64,000 nt of DNA, from contig JADDTR010000009.1 of the NCBI GenBank assembly GCA_015345905.1, positions 186,001 through 250,000 on the forward strand, given 5' to 3'. Positions 42,421-53,347 of this stretch are shown here, in pieces. Each line of letters opens with the position of its first letter. The stretch's first letter is position 1. The notes below the pieces were generated by a model. The model worked only from the letters and a program-made list of their open reading frames with translations. It did not search any database and was not told the DNA's origin. Source of the DNA: Aotearoamyces nothofagi (lineage: Eukaryota > Ascomycota > Leotiomycetes > Leotiales > Tympanidaceae). A program made the translations under genes and the position numbers.

Positions 42421-43284
42421 CTAGTAGTTAGAGTTGTCATTCCCAGATGATGAATAGTCGTTGCCAGCTTCGGAGCGCTTCTGCTGGCCCTTCTCGGCAA
42501 GGCTGTCGTTGTGGAAGAGGTTGCCAGCCTTCTCTAAGAGCTTGCCGCTGGTAGAGTCGCCCTTCTTGTTGCTGGAGTCATATGACCCGCTGTCATTGCT
42601 GCCACCGTACCCTTGGTTGCCCGAGTTGCCCCCGGAGTATGAATCTGTGTTTGACGTGGCAGTGCCTCCGTACCCGCTGCTTGTGTTTGAAGAATCTCCA
42701 TATCCTCCGCTTATTCCACTGTCGTTCGTGTTCGATGAGTTACCGAATCCCGATGTCGTGTTTGACGAGCCAAAAGCATCGTCACGGCCACTTCTTGAGG
42801 TATCATTGTCTCCATATCCGCTGCTAGTGTTTGAAGAATCTCCGAATCCCCCATTACCTCCCTGGCCACCACCTATGCCACTGTCGTTGGAGTTACCATA
42901 GCCTCCGCTCGAGGGGTTGCTATTGCCATATCCAGATCCTTGGTTGCCGGACTAAGGGAAGAGAAGTCAGTCTTGATTGACCTAAAACGTACCGGATAAC
43001 ATGGTAGAGTCGAAATTATATGAGATGGTTTTATTCACTGAACCTACGTTGAAGTCGTCAGACCCACCCTGGCGTCCTGAAGACTATTATATGTTAGTAT
43101 ACCGTAATGCAAGCCCAGCCAACAAAGGGCCAATGGAGCATGCAGAGCTTAAGGAGATCTCACGCCGTAATTATCATCCCCATAGTTACCTCTCTGAAGT
43201 GAAATTTCTGTCAGACGGAAATGACCTCGGAACGGTCTTTATGTATGGCGGGGAACTTACGTTGGAGTTATCGTAGTCGGACAT
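42421..43284 (-). CDS. Gly/Ser/Asn/Tyr-rich low-complexity protein built from micro-exons, 4 exons
   Basis: Exons 43284-43261 (24 nt), 43193-43164 (30 nt), 43068-43048 (21 nt) and 42951-42421 (531 nt) give 201 residues; all introns are phase 0. The protein starts MSDYDNSN, then RGNYGDDNYG, GGSDDFN and a long region of GYG/GFG spaced by Ser, Asn and Asp. An internal duplication is visible (GDSSNTSSGYG twice). The last 45 residues are different: GKLLEKAGNLFHNDSLAEKG looks helical and is followed by QQKRSEAG. There are no Cys or Trp residues and very few hydrophobic ones, so the body should be disordered. It resembles fungal hydrophilin or stress-type small proteins and prion-like domains, but no specific family is claimed. 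A good TATA box lies about 115 bp upstream. Confidence 0.78.
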
Positions 43285-43397
43285 TTTGATTGTGTATTAG
43301 ATGATGACGATGATGAAAGTACCGGTTGCTTAGATGTTACTTAGGATGGAGCTGGTTAGAATTGAAGTTGGATCATTTGGCTTTGTAGGAAGAGAGG

Positions 43398-43405
43398 TTT
43401 ATATA
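43398..43405 (-). promoter_or_regulatory. TATA box of the Gly/Ser/Asn-rich gene
   Basis: TATATAAA on the minus strand, about 115 bp upstream of the start codon. A strong TATA box is common for inducible fungal genes. Confidence 0.5.
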
Positions 43406-45362
43406 GACTCTTAAGGCAACCGAACTACATGTGCACACGGAGGAGAGGCAAATCGAGCTCAGCTTGATGAATGGCAAACTAATGCAGTGTGGGCTGCGGT
43501 TCAGACTGGGAGCGCCAGTAAGGGAGGGTCGAGGGTATGTGTGCAGTAGTGGATGGACTGTATGGCATGGGCTGTCTAGATGGATTGCATGGTATCAATT
43601 CGCATGGTGCCGGAGCGTGGATGGTGCAATACTATACACGTAGGACTGTATTCCAAGCTCGGTGCCGTGCGAGTGGTTAGCCAGGCAGGTAGGTAAACCG
43701 TCGTCGGTGGCCTCGAGCATGCTCGATAGTGCGTCATCGCCGTCACTGCCGGCCAGTATGAAAGACGGATGCCGTCGAGGAGAAATGCGGGATGCACACC
43801 GGGCCACCACCAGCCCTTCAGGATCCCTCCCAGCCAGGACCTCCTCGGCTATACTGTTATGTAGGAGTGTGTACTGCGCCTGTGCGCGTGCACGCCATAC
43901 AGTACTATACTGCATGAACCTTGCAAAGCTGATAAACTTCGCAATACGAGAGCACAAGGCGTCGTTTATCGTTTCTTGTTCATCAGTTCTCACTTCCTGT
44001 TTCTTGTTTTTTTTTCGTTTCTTGTTTCTCGTCTACCGTCTACCGTCTATCGGTTATTCATCACCGGTCGTCGGTTTCTCAGACCTCAATGTAGCACTGC
44101 AACGAACGGCATAACGTGCATACATGGTCTACCTGTCCCATGCTACTTTGCCTGTGCCGTACTGCCCAGGTGCTTATTGTACTTGCCTGGTCTTTTTTAG
44201 GTTTTGTGCCATTTTGGCATTTGCCATTGCCATGTTCTATTAAAGCCGGCGCCCCCTAGATCCTGCCATTCCGGCAATGGCTGGCTGGCTGGCTGGATGG
44301 CTGGATCCTCTCGGGGTCTTTGCCTAGGTCAGGTCCTGTCCTAGCGTCCTGGCCCGTTCATGGTGCTTGAGAACCCTGTGGTCGCAAAATCTCAAGCATG
44401 CTACCGTATACATCTAGACATATACAGATGCCGAGCGTTCATGTTACATCATCGAGCATGCATTGCATCATACATCATACATCATACATCATACATCATA
44501 TATCAGACAGTACATGCTCCATGTCTTATACTCACGACAAGCCTGGCCCGAGAGCCCTATGACATAGGCTATGACATAGGCACATAGCATCGAGCATCTC
44601 GGTTACAGTACAGAGCTAGGACTCAGGAGTTGACAGCTGAACAAGCACAGCAGAGTAAGCTAAGTACGTGTAAGGTAAGTGCTACTGCAATAATGAGGAT
44701 AATGCCCGTGGCGCCCGACCCTCACTCCACTCCACAAATTCTCGTTCGTCCTGGCAAAAAATTACAATCTACTCGATTAGCTCTACGCACCTCTTAAGAG
44801 CATGCAGACCATACATTGGAGACTGCAACGTCTGCAAAGGTGGGCAGTATGTGAGAGGTTACTACTCGGTGCTCAAGTACTGGCACTGGTACTTATACTT
44901 GTACATAGAGATATCACCCATCGGGCTTCTACGACTTAGCTTCGAGTTTCACTCATGGCTACACCGAATCCTCCGTACTAGTCGTTTGCACATATATGAT
45001 TCCTTTGCTTCAAGGCTTTGCATCTATTGCCATGAACACCAACTTAAATACAACCGATCTATTTCGATAATACCAGATTATCGAGATATCTATAATATCA
45101 ACCTCTGACGCCAGTTCGCCCCGAAGCGGCTCGAAACGGGTATCAAGCGTCCCCAAAATTAAGTCGACGGGTCCCAATATGGAAAAGGTCCCTCAAAGAG
45201 CCAGCGCCTTCGCTTGTGATCCGATCACCACTGGTACGGTAGGAGGTAGTAGTCATCAACGCATGCACGGCATCCAACTTTGCATCGTCATCTCACATAT
45301 TTACTATCCCACATCGACAGTTAGCTAAATAAGTCCTCATAACAAAGCGTATCTGTACAGAA
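43406..45362. promoter_or_regulatory. Long upstream region of the Gly/Ser/Asn-rich gene
   Basis: About 2 kb without a recognised gene. It holds a pyrimidine-rich stretch with GTCTACC repeats (about 43965-44055), GGCT/GGAT tetramers (44279-44306), CATACAT units (44463-44500) and a repeated TATGACATAGGC (44560-44582). Short frames have no signature. A long promoter fits a regulated gene; this is inference. Confidence 0.5.
44463..44500 (+). repeat. CATCATA heptamer array
   Basis: About five ATCATAC units in tandem. Confidence 0.8.
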
Positions 45363-46431
45363 TTAGAAAACGAACCTCATGAATCGCTTATGGAAGTCTG
45401 AGCGAAGTAAATCCTAATGTATAGATCAGTATATCACCATCACGCCGATGGTCTTTGCCATGAGCTACTCACATTGACAAACTCCTTCTTCCGCTTATCC
45501 TCGGTCCCTCGAGCTTGATTCTTGAAGATGACATCGTCATCCCACCTGCATAAACGATGAGCATCCCATCGATATTCGATCTTGCAAAGTAGCTTACCTG
45601 CGCTTCACGTTGAAGTCTGCTTTTGGATTTAGTAAGGGATTGCCGCGTGCAATATCATGTTCTCGTTCTGCTTCCTCTGCGGCAGCCTTCTCTCGCTCCT
45701 ACAACAAAACGTTAGCCCATACTAACCCCTTTAGAAGATATTCGCCTGACCTCTTGCTCTCTTTTCTCTGCTCTCTCGCGCTTGATCTTCTCCAGTTCGC
45801 GTTGTAGTTCGGCTGTTTCATCCTCGTCATCACTAATTTATGAGCCTTTGCACGACTTTAAAACAACTGTTCACATACCTATCGTCTTCACTACTATCTT
45901 CATCTTCATCTGAATTGGAATCTGCGTCTATATCTCGGCTCTCCTCCAAAATTCGCCGCCGCTTGGTTTCCAGGTCCTCCTCCGCATGGTCGCCTGCGCC
46001 ATTTTCCAATTGTCTCTTAGACAGTGATGAATTAGACTCAACGCTATTCGGAACTGGTTCACTAACTCCCCGAGTCTTCGCAAAGTGTGCGGCCTCAGCC
46101 TGGAGAAGTTCTGCTCGAAGATCTCGAACCTGGTGATCTGCATCGCCACCCTGTCCTGGCTTCCTGTAGAGACAATATTAGCTTATATCCGTGTAAATCA
46201 ATATCTATACATACCTAACTTTTAATTGGGTATGCGCTGGGAGGAGTCGTTGATGGTAGGCGGGACCTCGCTGAGCCTCTTTGCCAACAGCCTGTAGAAC
46301 TAATTAAGACTGTGATAGGACATCGGAATTAGAGCAAACGTACGGGATCAAAGGTTGGTCTATGAGCTACAATATGTCAGTCAAATCAAATATGCGTGTA
46401 CAACATTACAGAGTCACATACCAGTTGTCAT
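45363..46431 (-). CDS. CWC15: Pre-mRNA-splicing factor Cwc15, 8 exons
   Basis: A component of the Prp19/NTC-associated spliceosome. Exons 46431-46422, 46366-46344, 46291-46215, 46163-45879, 45832-45751, 45698-45598, 45545-45473 and 45413-45363 give 233 residues. The family pattern is complete: MTTAHRPTFDP, GKEAQRGPAYHQRLLPAHTQLK, DLRAELLQAEAAHF, an acidic Ser/Asp/Glu centre, a Glu/Arg coiled coil, then NPLLNPKADFNVKRRWDDDV, FKNQARGTEDK and DLLRSDFHKRFM at the end. Exons 1 and 2 are 10 and 23 nt. Eight exons in 1.1 kb is the highest intron density in the window. It is divergent from RRP45, about 210 bp apart. Confidence 0.93.
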
Positions 46432-46640
46432 TTTGCTATGGGATAGCTGAATGTATGTCCAAGGCGATTTTCGCGACCTTGACATCGGACAATATTTTGG
46501 CCTTTCCATTTTGATAAGTCGTTCGCGCTATGCTATTTACGGTGATAAAGCTCACCGCTTTGGCTAATAAATCGGATTTGAATAAAATCACCCCGCAATG
46601 ATCCAACACACCGCAACTTCAAACCCTCGGAAAAAGACAG

Positions 46641-47581
46641 ATGCCTCGAGAAGTAGAACCCTCTCTTAATGAGAAGCAGTTTGTTCTCAAAGCTCTCCGA
46701 GAGAATTTACGTATAGATGGTAGAGCCTTTGATCAATTCCGAGAGGTAGAACTAAACTTTGGAGATGAATATGGAGTTGCAGACGTCAGATTAGGGAAGA
46801 CAAGGTTCGTTACCATATTTACCATAACTGTTGGTGTAATTACTTAAATATTATCAGAGTTTTAGTCAACGTCTCTGCTGAAGTTACTAAGCCCTTCCCC
46901 GACCGCCAATTCGATGGCATCTTCACAATCACCACTGAACTTTCCCCGATGGCATCCCCTGCCTTTGAACCCGGCCGCCTGACAGAGACAGAAGTCCTTC
47001 TCTCTCGCCTCCTCGAAAAGACCCTCCGCCGCTCTGCAGCTGTTGATACGGAGTCCCTTTGCTTGATTGCAGCACAAAAAGTCTGGTCTATCCGTGCTGA
47101 TGTCCATGTTATTTCCTCTGACGGGAATCTCATTGATGCATCGTGTATAGCAGTGATAGCTGCACTGCAACATTTCAGAAAGCCAGATGTATCTATTGAA
47201 GGTGAAACTGTCACAGTCTATACGCTTGCAGAACGAGAGCCTGTACCATTGAGCTTGTTACACTTCCCCTTTTGTGTTACATTCTCAACGTACGAAGGAG
47301 ATGGTGAGGAGATAGTACTACTAGATGCAACATTATTGGAGGAGCAGCTAAGGGAAGGAAGCGTGACAATTAGCATGAATCGTCATGGAGAAGTATGTCA
47401 GATCGCAAAGCTGGGAGGTGTCCCGATGGATGCTGTGGCACTATTACTCTGTACAAGCGTTGCACTAGTAAAAGTCAAGGAATTGTCTGCTTTCGTACAG
47501 AGGATGTTGCAGGAAGATGCAAAGAAGAGGGATAAGGGAGGGCTTGTTGCGGAGCTTAGTGCCCAGAATGCGAGATTATGA
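46641..47581 (+). CDS. RRP45: Exosome complex component Rrp45, 2 exons
   Basis: An RNase PH-fold subunit of the nine-subunit exosome ring, with no catalytic activity of its own. Exons 46641-46804 and 46858-47581 give 295 residues, as in yeast (305). Motifs are LRENLRIDGRAFDQFREVEL, TRVLVNVSAEV after the intron, PFPDRQFDGIFTI, GRLTETEVLLSRLLEKTLRRS, VDTESLCLIAAQKVWSIRADVHV and DASCIAVIAALQHFRKPDV. Confidence 0.95.
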
Positions 47582-47901
47582 GAACTCGGCAGTGCAAGGC
47601 CAGCTGCACACAGATCTCTCGCTCCCTTAAAGTGTTTCAGCATACGGTGGAGTTCAAGGTCAAAAGGATTTACAAATTCTGTAGTCACATTATGATAATG
47701 AGTCAGTATCCAGATCGACTACTACTAAAAAAATGACAGTCTCTATTTATGATACAATCCCGAAAGCAGAACTCCTTAACTACACGATGCAATGAAAATG
47801 CTTCATGCCTTCTTAACGGGTATAAATACTCTTTCTCCATCCATATGTAAGTGAGGGCTTCTCCAATGCTAGAGATCCAATTCGAATGTCTCGACAATGC
47901 T
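47582..47901. other. Convergent intergenic region, RRP45 / CLC
   Basis: 3' flanks only; no gene recognised. Confidence 0.6.
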
Positions 47902-50900
47902 TTAATGCTGCTTTTCCTCTAATTCTCGTACATACTTCACAAAAACTTTGCGATGTAGCTATCCCGGATGTCAGCATACTATTATATTAAGTCATATTTA
48001 CTCACCATTCCAGAATATTTGCCGTCATGCAAGACACAAATATATCGAAGGCCGAGTTTAGCAAAGCATTCGTACACAAGATCCATTGGAGATCGGATAT
48101 CTAATGCTACTGGGGCCTGCTTTCCGTCAGTTTATATGCAGACATAAAACGGAGAAGAAGTCTTACAGGGTCAATGTAAGGAGTAAAGTCCGTCGGATCT
48201 GTAACCTGATCATCGTTGTCATCATCAAAAGACCGAACACTAGTCATAAGACAGAGACTCTCGTCTTCATCAGTAAGACTGTCTAGTGCAAACTCAAGAT
48301 CAGGGACTGGGATCAAGCCGACAAGAACGTCATCTCGAACAATAGGAAGTCCACCGTCCACCTCTCCTGCATGAAGCAGGATCTGAACTTTTTGACGTAG
48401 ACTACTAGCGGACACAAGTGGTGATGTCGAGATATCAATAATTCTTTCTCTTCTAAGCTGGGGCATAATATCAGCCAGATCGGACGTGAAAATAGGTTTA
48501 GTTTTGTTATTCAAGAACGGGTATGAATTCATATTAGTTAAAAGGTCCTATGTAAATGTCAGTAAATAACAGAGGGTAAATGCACATGAAGCTTACATAG
48601 ATACTGAGCGGCTCTATAGCATCAGCAGTCCACTTCGCACATAAAATCGCGAGAGAAAACGGTAATACATAATCGAGGCTACCAGTAAGCTCGAATAGAA
48701 TAACAGCAAGAGTCACGGATAACCGTGTTACTCCACACATGCTATGAAATTATTAATATGATTTTGCCAAAGGTTAGCAGCAGAAGACTTACGTTGCTCC
48801 TGCAGCAATCAATGCGTATACGCCAGGTGTAATGCATGAAGTCCCACTGTCGTGGGAAGCACATTCACCAAATATGGCAGCGTCTGGGAACTGCATCACA
48901 AGATATTGAATCAAATGTCCAACAATTCTTCCCATGAGACCTCCTACGACCATAGACGGGACATATATTCCGGCAGGTACTTTCTATTGATCAGTTAGTT
49001 CAAGATTCTAAACTCTACATTTGCATACTCACAATCCCAAATGTAATTATAGTAAGAAACCCCTTTATAGCAAATCCAACGGAGAGTTGCTTAACGATTT
49101 GTATAATCTCTCCCATATTCTGAGGACATAGACCCATCCTATCGAAATGTGCATCATCACAAGGACTTGCAAGGTTGAACAAAAGTTTTGCCACAGGTGG
49201 TCGTGTGAAGATATTCCAGTAACTGATAAGCCCCGTAATGAGGGAAACCAAAATTACTTCTGCCATTGGCCACTTCTTTATTATAGGAATACGTCGAAAA
49301 GAACGCGCCCAAAATCGAGATGCCTTAATAAACATAGCCCCTGCTGCACCCCCTATAGCTCCTACTGCCATGAAAGGGACAATTTCAAAGAATTCCCAAT
49401 CCCGGAGATATCGGATTTCAAATAAAACGATTTTTCCTGTTCCACCATATGGATTTAGGAACTTGAGCGAAAGGGCAGCAGTAATGCAACAGAAGAACGT
49501 TCTGAATAAGGTCTTTGCCGGGAAAAAGTAGGATGCTTCTTCTAGACTGAAGAGAACACCACCCAGCGGCGCTCCAAATGCCACAGTTACGCCTGCGGCA
49601 GCAGCAGCCGACAAGATCTCTCGCCTTTTACCATCATTATGGTCATATTTGGAGAATAGTCTACACGCAATGTTGCCAACGCATGCAGCGATGTGGACGA
49701 ATGGTCCTTCCTTTCCTAGACTCAAGCCCGATGCAACGCTCAATACCAGAGCACATGTCTTCACAATCAACGTCTTCAGACCTAGGAAGCCATGCAGAAC
49801 GAAACCGCTCAAAATTACCTTACACTCACTCACTCCTGAGCCCGCTGCAGTGTAGTATATGATTGGCGGTGGCGGCTCTTCAGGTGCTTTTGCACTTCTA
49901 GGACTGGCGGTTCCTAAATCCTGCGGTCTCGGTAGGTCAACGGCAGCTAAGTTTTCATCAAAAGTAGAAATGCGGTATGTCGATGCTACCACAGTTTTTG
50001 TTGTCAACGTCATAATGCAAGATATGGTCGCCAAGGCTATTACTAGGAAGACGTATACAACATACTCAGTCCATTCTTTCTCAACCCCGTGGGTTTTGAA
50101 GACTGAAGACCAAGATCTCCATGCCTCGCAGCGATCTCCCTCTGGACAGCATTTCTGTGATTTGCGTCAATAAGTAACTAGGTCATCTCCGCACAACTTA
50201 CCTTTTCACTACGGTACCAAGCTTCTGAGCAATATCCTTCTTTGAAATCGAAGACGATTGCTTCGGAAATGTCAACCAAGTACGCGAGTGTTGCTGTAAC
50301 ACAGCCCACAAGAGCACTTAGTATCCACCCCTGCGATCCATCTAAGAAAGCGTAAAGTCGCCCTCTGAAGTCTCTCCGAGCTCGCAAAGCTTTGAGTCGA
50401 TAGGCGTCTGCGATATTGTCATGCACCCAGTCAGTGGATGTGAACTGATCGTACCATACTCGGTCATCCGAGGATAATGGTCCCTTGGAGTCATGGCCGT
50501 AGTCTCTCCTAATAGGTCGATCGGAGGCGAGCGCGTTTATGAGTTTGTGTCCCCAGGATCCAGCGCGGCTATGATTTCGTGTAGCCCGTATGCTTCCTAT
50601 TCCTCAATAAATCAGCAACTAGTAGTCTCCCATTCCTTCCTGTAACTTGCTGATTTCATGTTTCATGTAACTCTCGACGGTAAGGAGATTCCAAATAATA
50701 GTCTCTAAATAGCCTACAGGCTATATACTCCTGATGTGTTTATTCTACTGCTTTTTAAAAGCCGCAGGTTTCCCGAATATTCATAATGAGCCTTGTCTCA
50801 TACATACCGGTAGCACTGTGATGTCTTGATATGCGTGGTTTCGGAGTCAAGTATCCATCTGCTTTCCATGAACGCGACTGGCCTGGACCACCGAGAAGTG

Positions 50901-51108
50901 GTGTACGTTCATTCTGCCTGCCTTGCTCGGCAAGCCTAGCTGCCAGATCACTTGCGGAGGGTCGTAGATATGATCTATAGTGTCTGGCATTCGAGGAATG
51001 TCTAGTTCTGGTGGGCGAAGGAGGGCTCGAGGTCTCCGTCGAGTTCATAGGGTTCGAAGTATCGGCATAGCTTTCTTCACGTAGGAAATCGTGCTTTGAA
51101 GACGGCAT
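47902..51108 (-). CDS. CLC voltage-gated chloride channel/transporter with CBS domains, 8 exons
   Basis: Exons 51108-50808, 50596-50202, 50154-49033, 48983-48793, 48741-48597, 48547-48167, 48116-48006 and 47958-47902 give 900 residues. The N-terminal 180 residues are cytosolic, with an ERTPLL motif (possible acidic-dileucine sorting signal). The CLC core has GSGVSE (variant of GSGIPE), GKEGPFVH with the gating Glu, AFGAPLGGVLFSLEE with a second Glu typical of the proton path in exchangers, and KVPAGIYVPSM. Two CBS-type segments follow (LRRERIIDISTSPLVSASSL and PVALDIRSPMDLVYECF). The C-terminus ends KYVRELEEKQH. It probably lies in an endomembrane or plasma membrane; among fungal CLCs this is not the shorter GEF1 form. 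The start at 51108 is the first ATG in frame. Confidence 0.93.
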
Positions 51109-53347
51109 ACTGCAGAGCCATAGCACAGTACGAGCTATGAGGTCTCCAGCAAGAAATAGGATGGAGGAAGGACGAGCGTAACCAGCCTCGAGGTCTTCTG
51201 GAAATGTGGAGATCAATATGGTCAGCGGGGCTCAGCGTAAGCGGAAGGCACGAGGTGCATGGGTGCGCCGATAATACAGTATATCTCCTGTCCATGTCTC
51301 AAAAGATGGATAATCGCCAGCCACGTGCTAGCACAGGAGGTCCTCTGTACAGTAATCAATAGCGACATCAGTTGGTTCCATGCCTTGTGGGAAGCCGATG
51401 AATGGTTGCATTGGTTGCATTGGTTGGGAAAACGAGGGCATCATTACTCTGTATATCTAAGCTTACCCCGACCCGAGTAGTTGCCGGTGTTAGCATTCCG
51501 ACGGATGATTGCAAAGACACTGCCAAGGTGGTAGCCAGCGGTCACACGACGGGTTTGACGGCAGCCAAGACAACCGCAGGACTGCAAGGGCAGACCGTGA
51601 CAGATATGGCCGGTCAGCCATGCCATCCTTGCCATTCAGCTCTTGCATTGTTGCAAAGGCCATGCGAGATGGTTTTGGCGAGTATCCTTTTTTCCAGAGC
51701 ACTCTAAAGTCTAGAATTCTCCCCGATACAAAGCGGTCCCTGGGCAATGAATAGTCCGACTGTGCACCTTAGCAAAGGACAAACTAACAAAAGCGCATAC
51801 TGTGGATAGACAGGCCTCTCCGTTCCTTTCAGGGAATCAGGGTGTCACCGGTGATCGGAACCTTTGCACTCACAGTACAGTACTGCACAGCGCCAAAATG
51901 GTTGCCGAGATGGCGGAGACCCTTCCGCCCAGTGTAATCGGAGATAAGGATAAGAGCTTTGTAACAGCACAGCCAGGTGACGGTGACGGTGTGGCACGCA
52001 ACGAGCTCAGAGCAATCAAGTAACACTGGGGATATCTCTCGGATTTCATGTCGTCTTGCAGAAATCGAGAAGATCGAATGGTTGACCGGATACCCGTCGG
52101 TTCTCATAGTCATGCTCTTCATTCAAATCTGTGCAGCTGTCCTTGCCTCCCGACGGAGCTTGATACCCACGCTTTCCACAGTCTTCTTCCAGCCCATTCC
52201 AAACGAATGCAGGCCGTCTAAGCTTTAAATGAAGCTGGTCGCACAGCGGGAGCTGGCCTGATAGGGAAAATAGCGTTACACGTAATTTTCTATTTCTGTT
52301 CTTCCTTATGTTTTATTTTTGGTTGGGGGCACTGTATATATCTCGGGGAATCTCACGATTTTTGTGTTTGGAGTTCATCTAGTATCAGTGTACAGTATGT
52401 ACCGTAATAGTTCCAAAACTAGCAGAAATCCGGGAACTCCGTAGGCGCAGACCAAGGGCATAAGTCTTATCAAATATTACCAACGGAAGGCTCTGTTTGG
52501 AGACTTAGCCTCGGCATTAATTTCTGAGCAGATTAAACCTCGATTTATCTGATTCTACAGTCTAGATTTTCGATGTTACATCTACAGATATAAAGTAGTA
52601 TTTTGTCCCGATTCCCGCAATTAGGATCCCTGTATATTCGCGGCGAAAAAAAAGTCCGGGGGAGACAGACTAAACCTCATTGATATTGCTAGAAACTACG
52701 TGACTACCCTACTTCATACCTTATTTACGTACATATTTCCTCATACGCTGCTTCCTCCCATTCAACGGATTTTCGCTTTTTCTCATTCAAGAGTCCTCTG
52801 CATCTCCTGACTTGCCGCGAAACCTATACGACCACTCTTTAAGCTGCACCGATCTGTCTTCTCCTTTGACCTCCACCATTTGATTCGGTCTCAATAGCAA
52901 AATCACCTGTACAAACCATCAATCACTAGTAAACATATACATCGGAATTGTTTTACCACGAACAGAGTTCTATTTAGAGCTAGTAATAGCCTCATCGCGA
53001 CTTCTGCACCCCTACCGATCGTTTTGAGCATCGAACCATACCTCCCTGCTTCAGATATCTGTATCCTGTCGTTTCGAAGCTCTTCTGGACTCCTTCCGAA
53101 GCCATTATTTAGGATTGAATATATTATAGAAAACCTATACGATATACACCATCTGAACCCCGTGAGGCAGACCAGCGGTGTCGCCCGATGCGGTGGGGGA
53201 GGTGGATACCGACTGCATCCCGAGGGATTACACACCGCTCGGGGAGCACTGAGTTGATGAACATTCGAAATCCGAAAAGAAACACGTACGTGAAGGACAG
53301 AAGCTTGGAAGATTTGGTGTGCAAAGCTACTTGAGGAGCAGTCGGGC
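51109..53347. promoter_or_regulatory. Long divergent region between CLC and the 53348 gene
   Basis: More than 2.2 kb without a supported gene. Frames of 60-170 codons on both strands overlap and lack signatures. The right part (about 52700-53340) is AT-balanced and may be a long leader. TTGCATTGG units repeat near 51405-51423. Confidence 0.5.

Noticed and set aside
43001-43276. 91-codon plus-strand frame
   Set aside because: It covers the micro-exons and introns of the minus-strand Gly/Ser/Asn-rich gene, whose splice sites and repeat pattern are more convincing.
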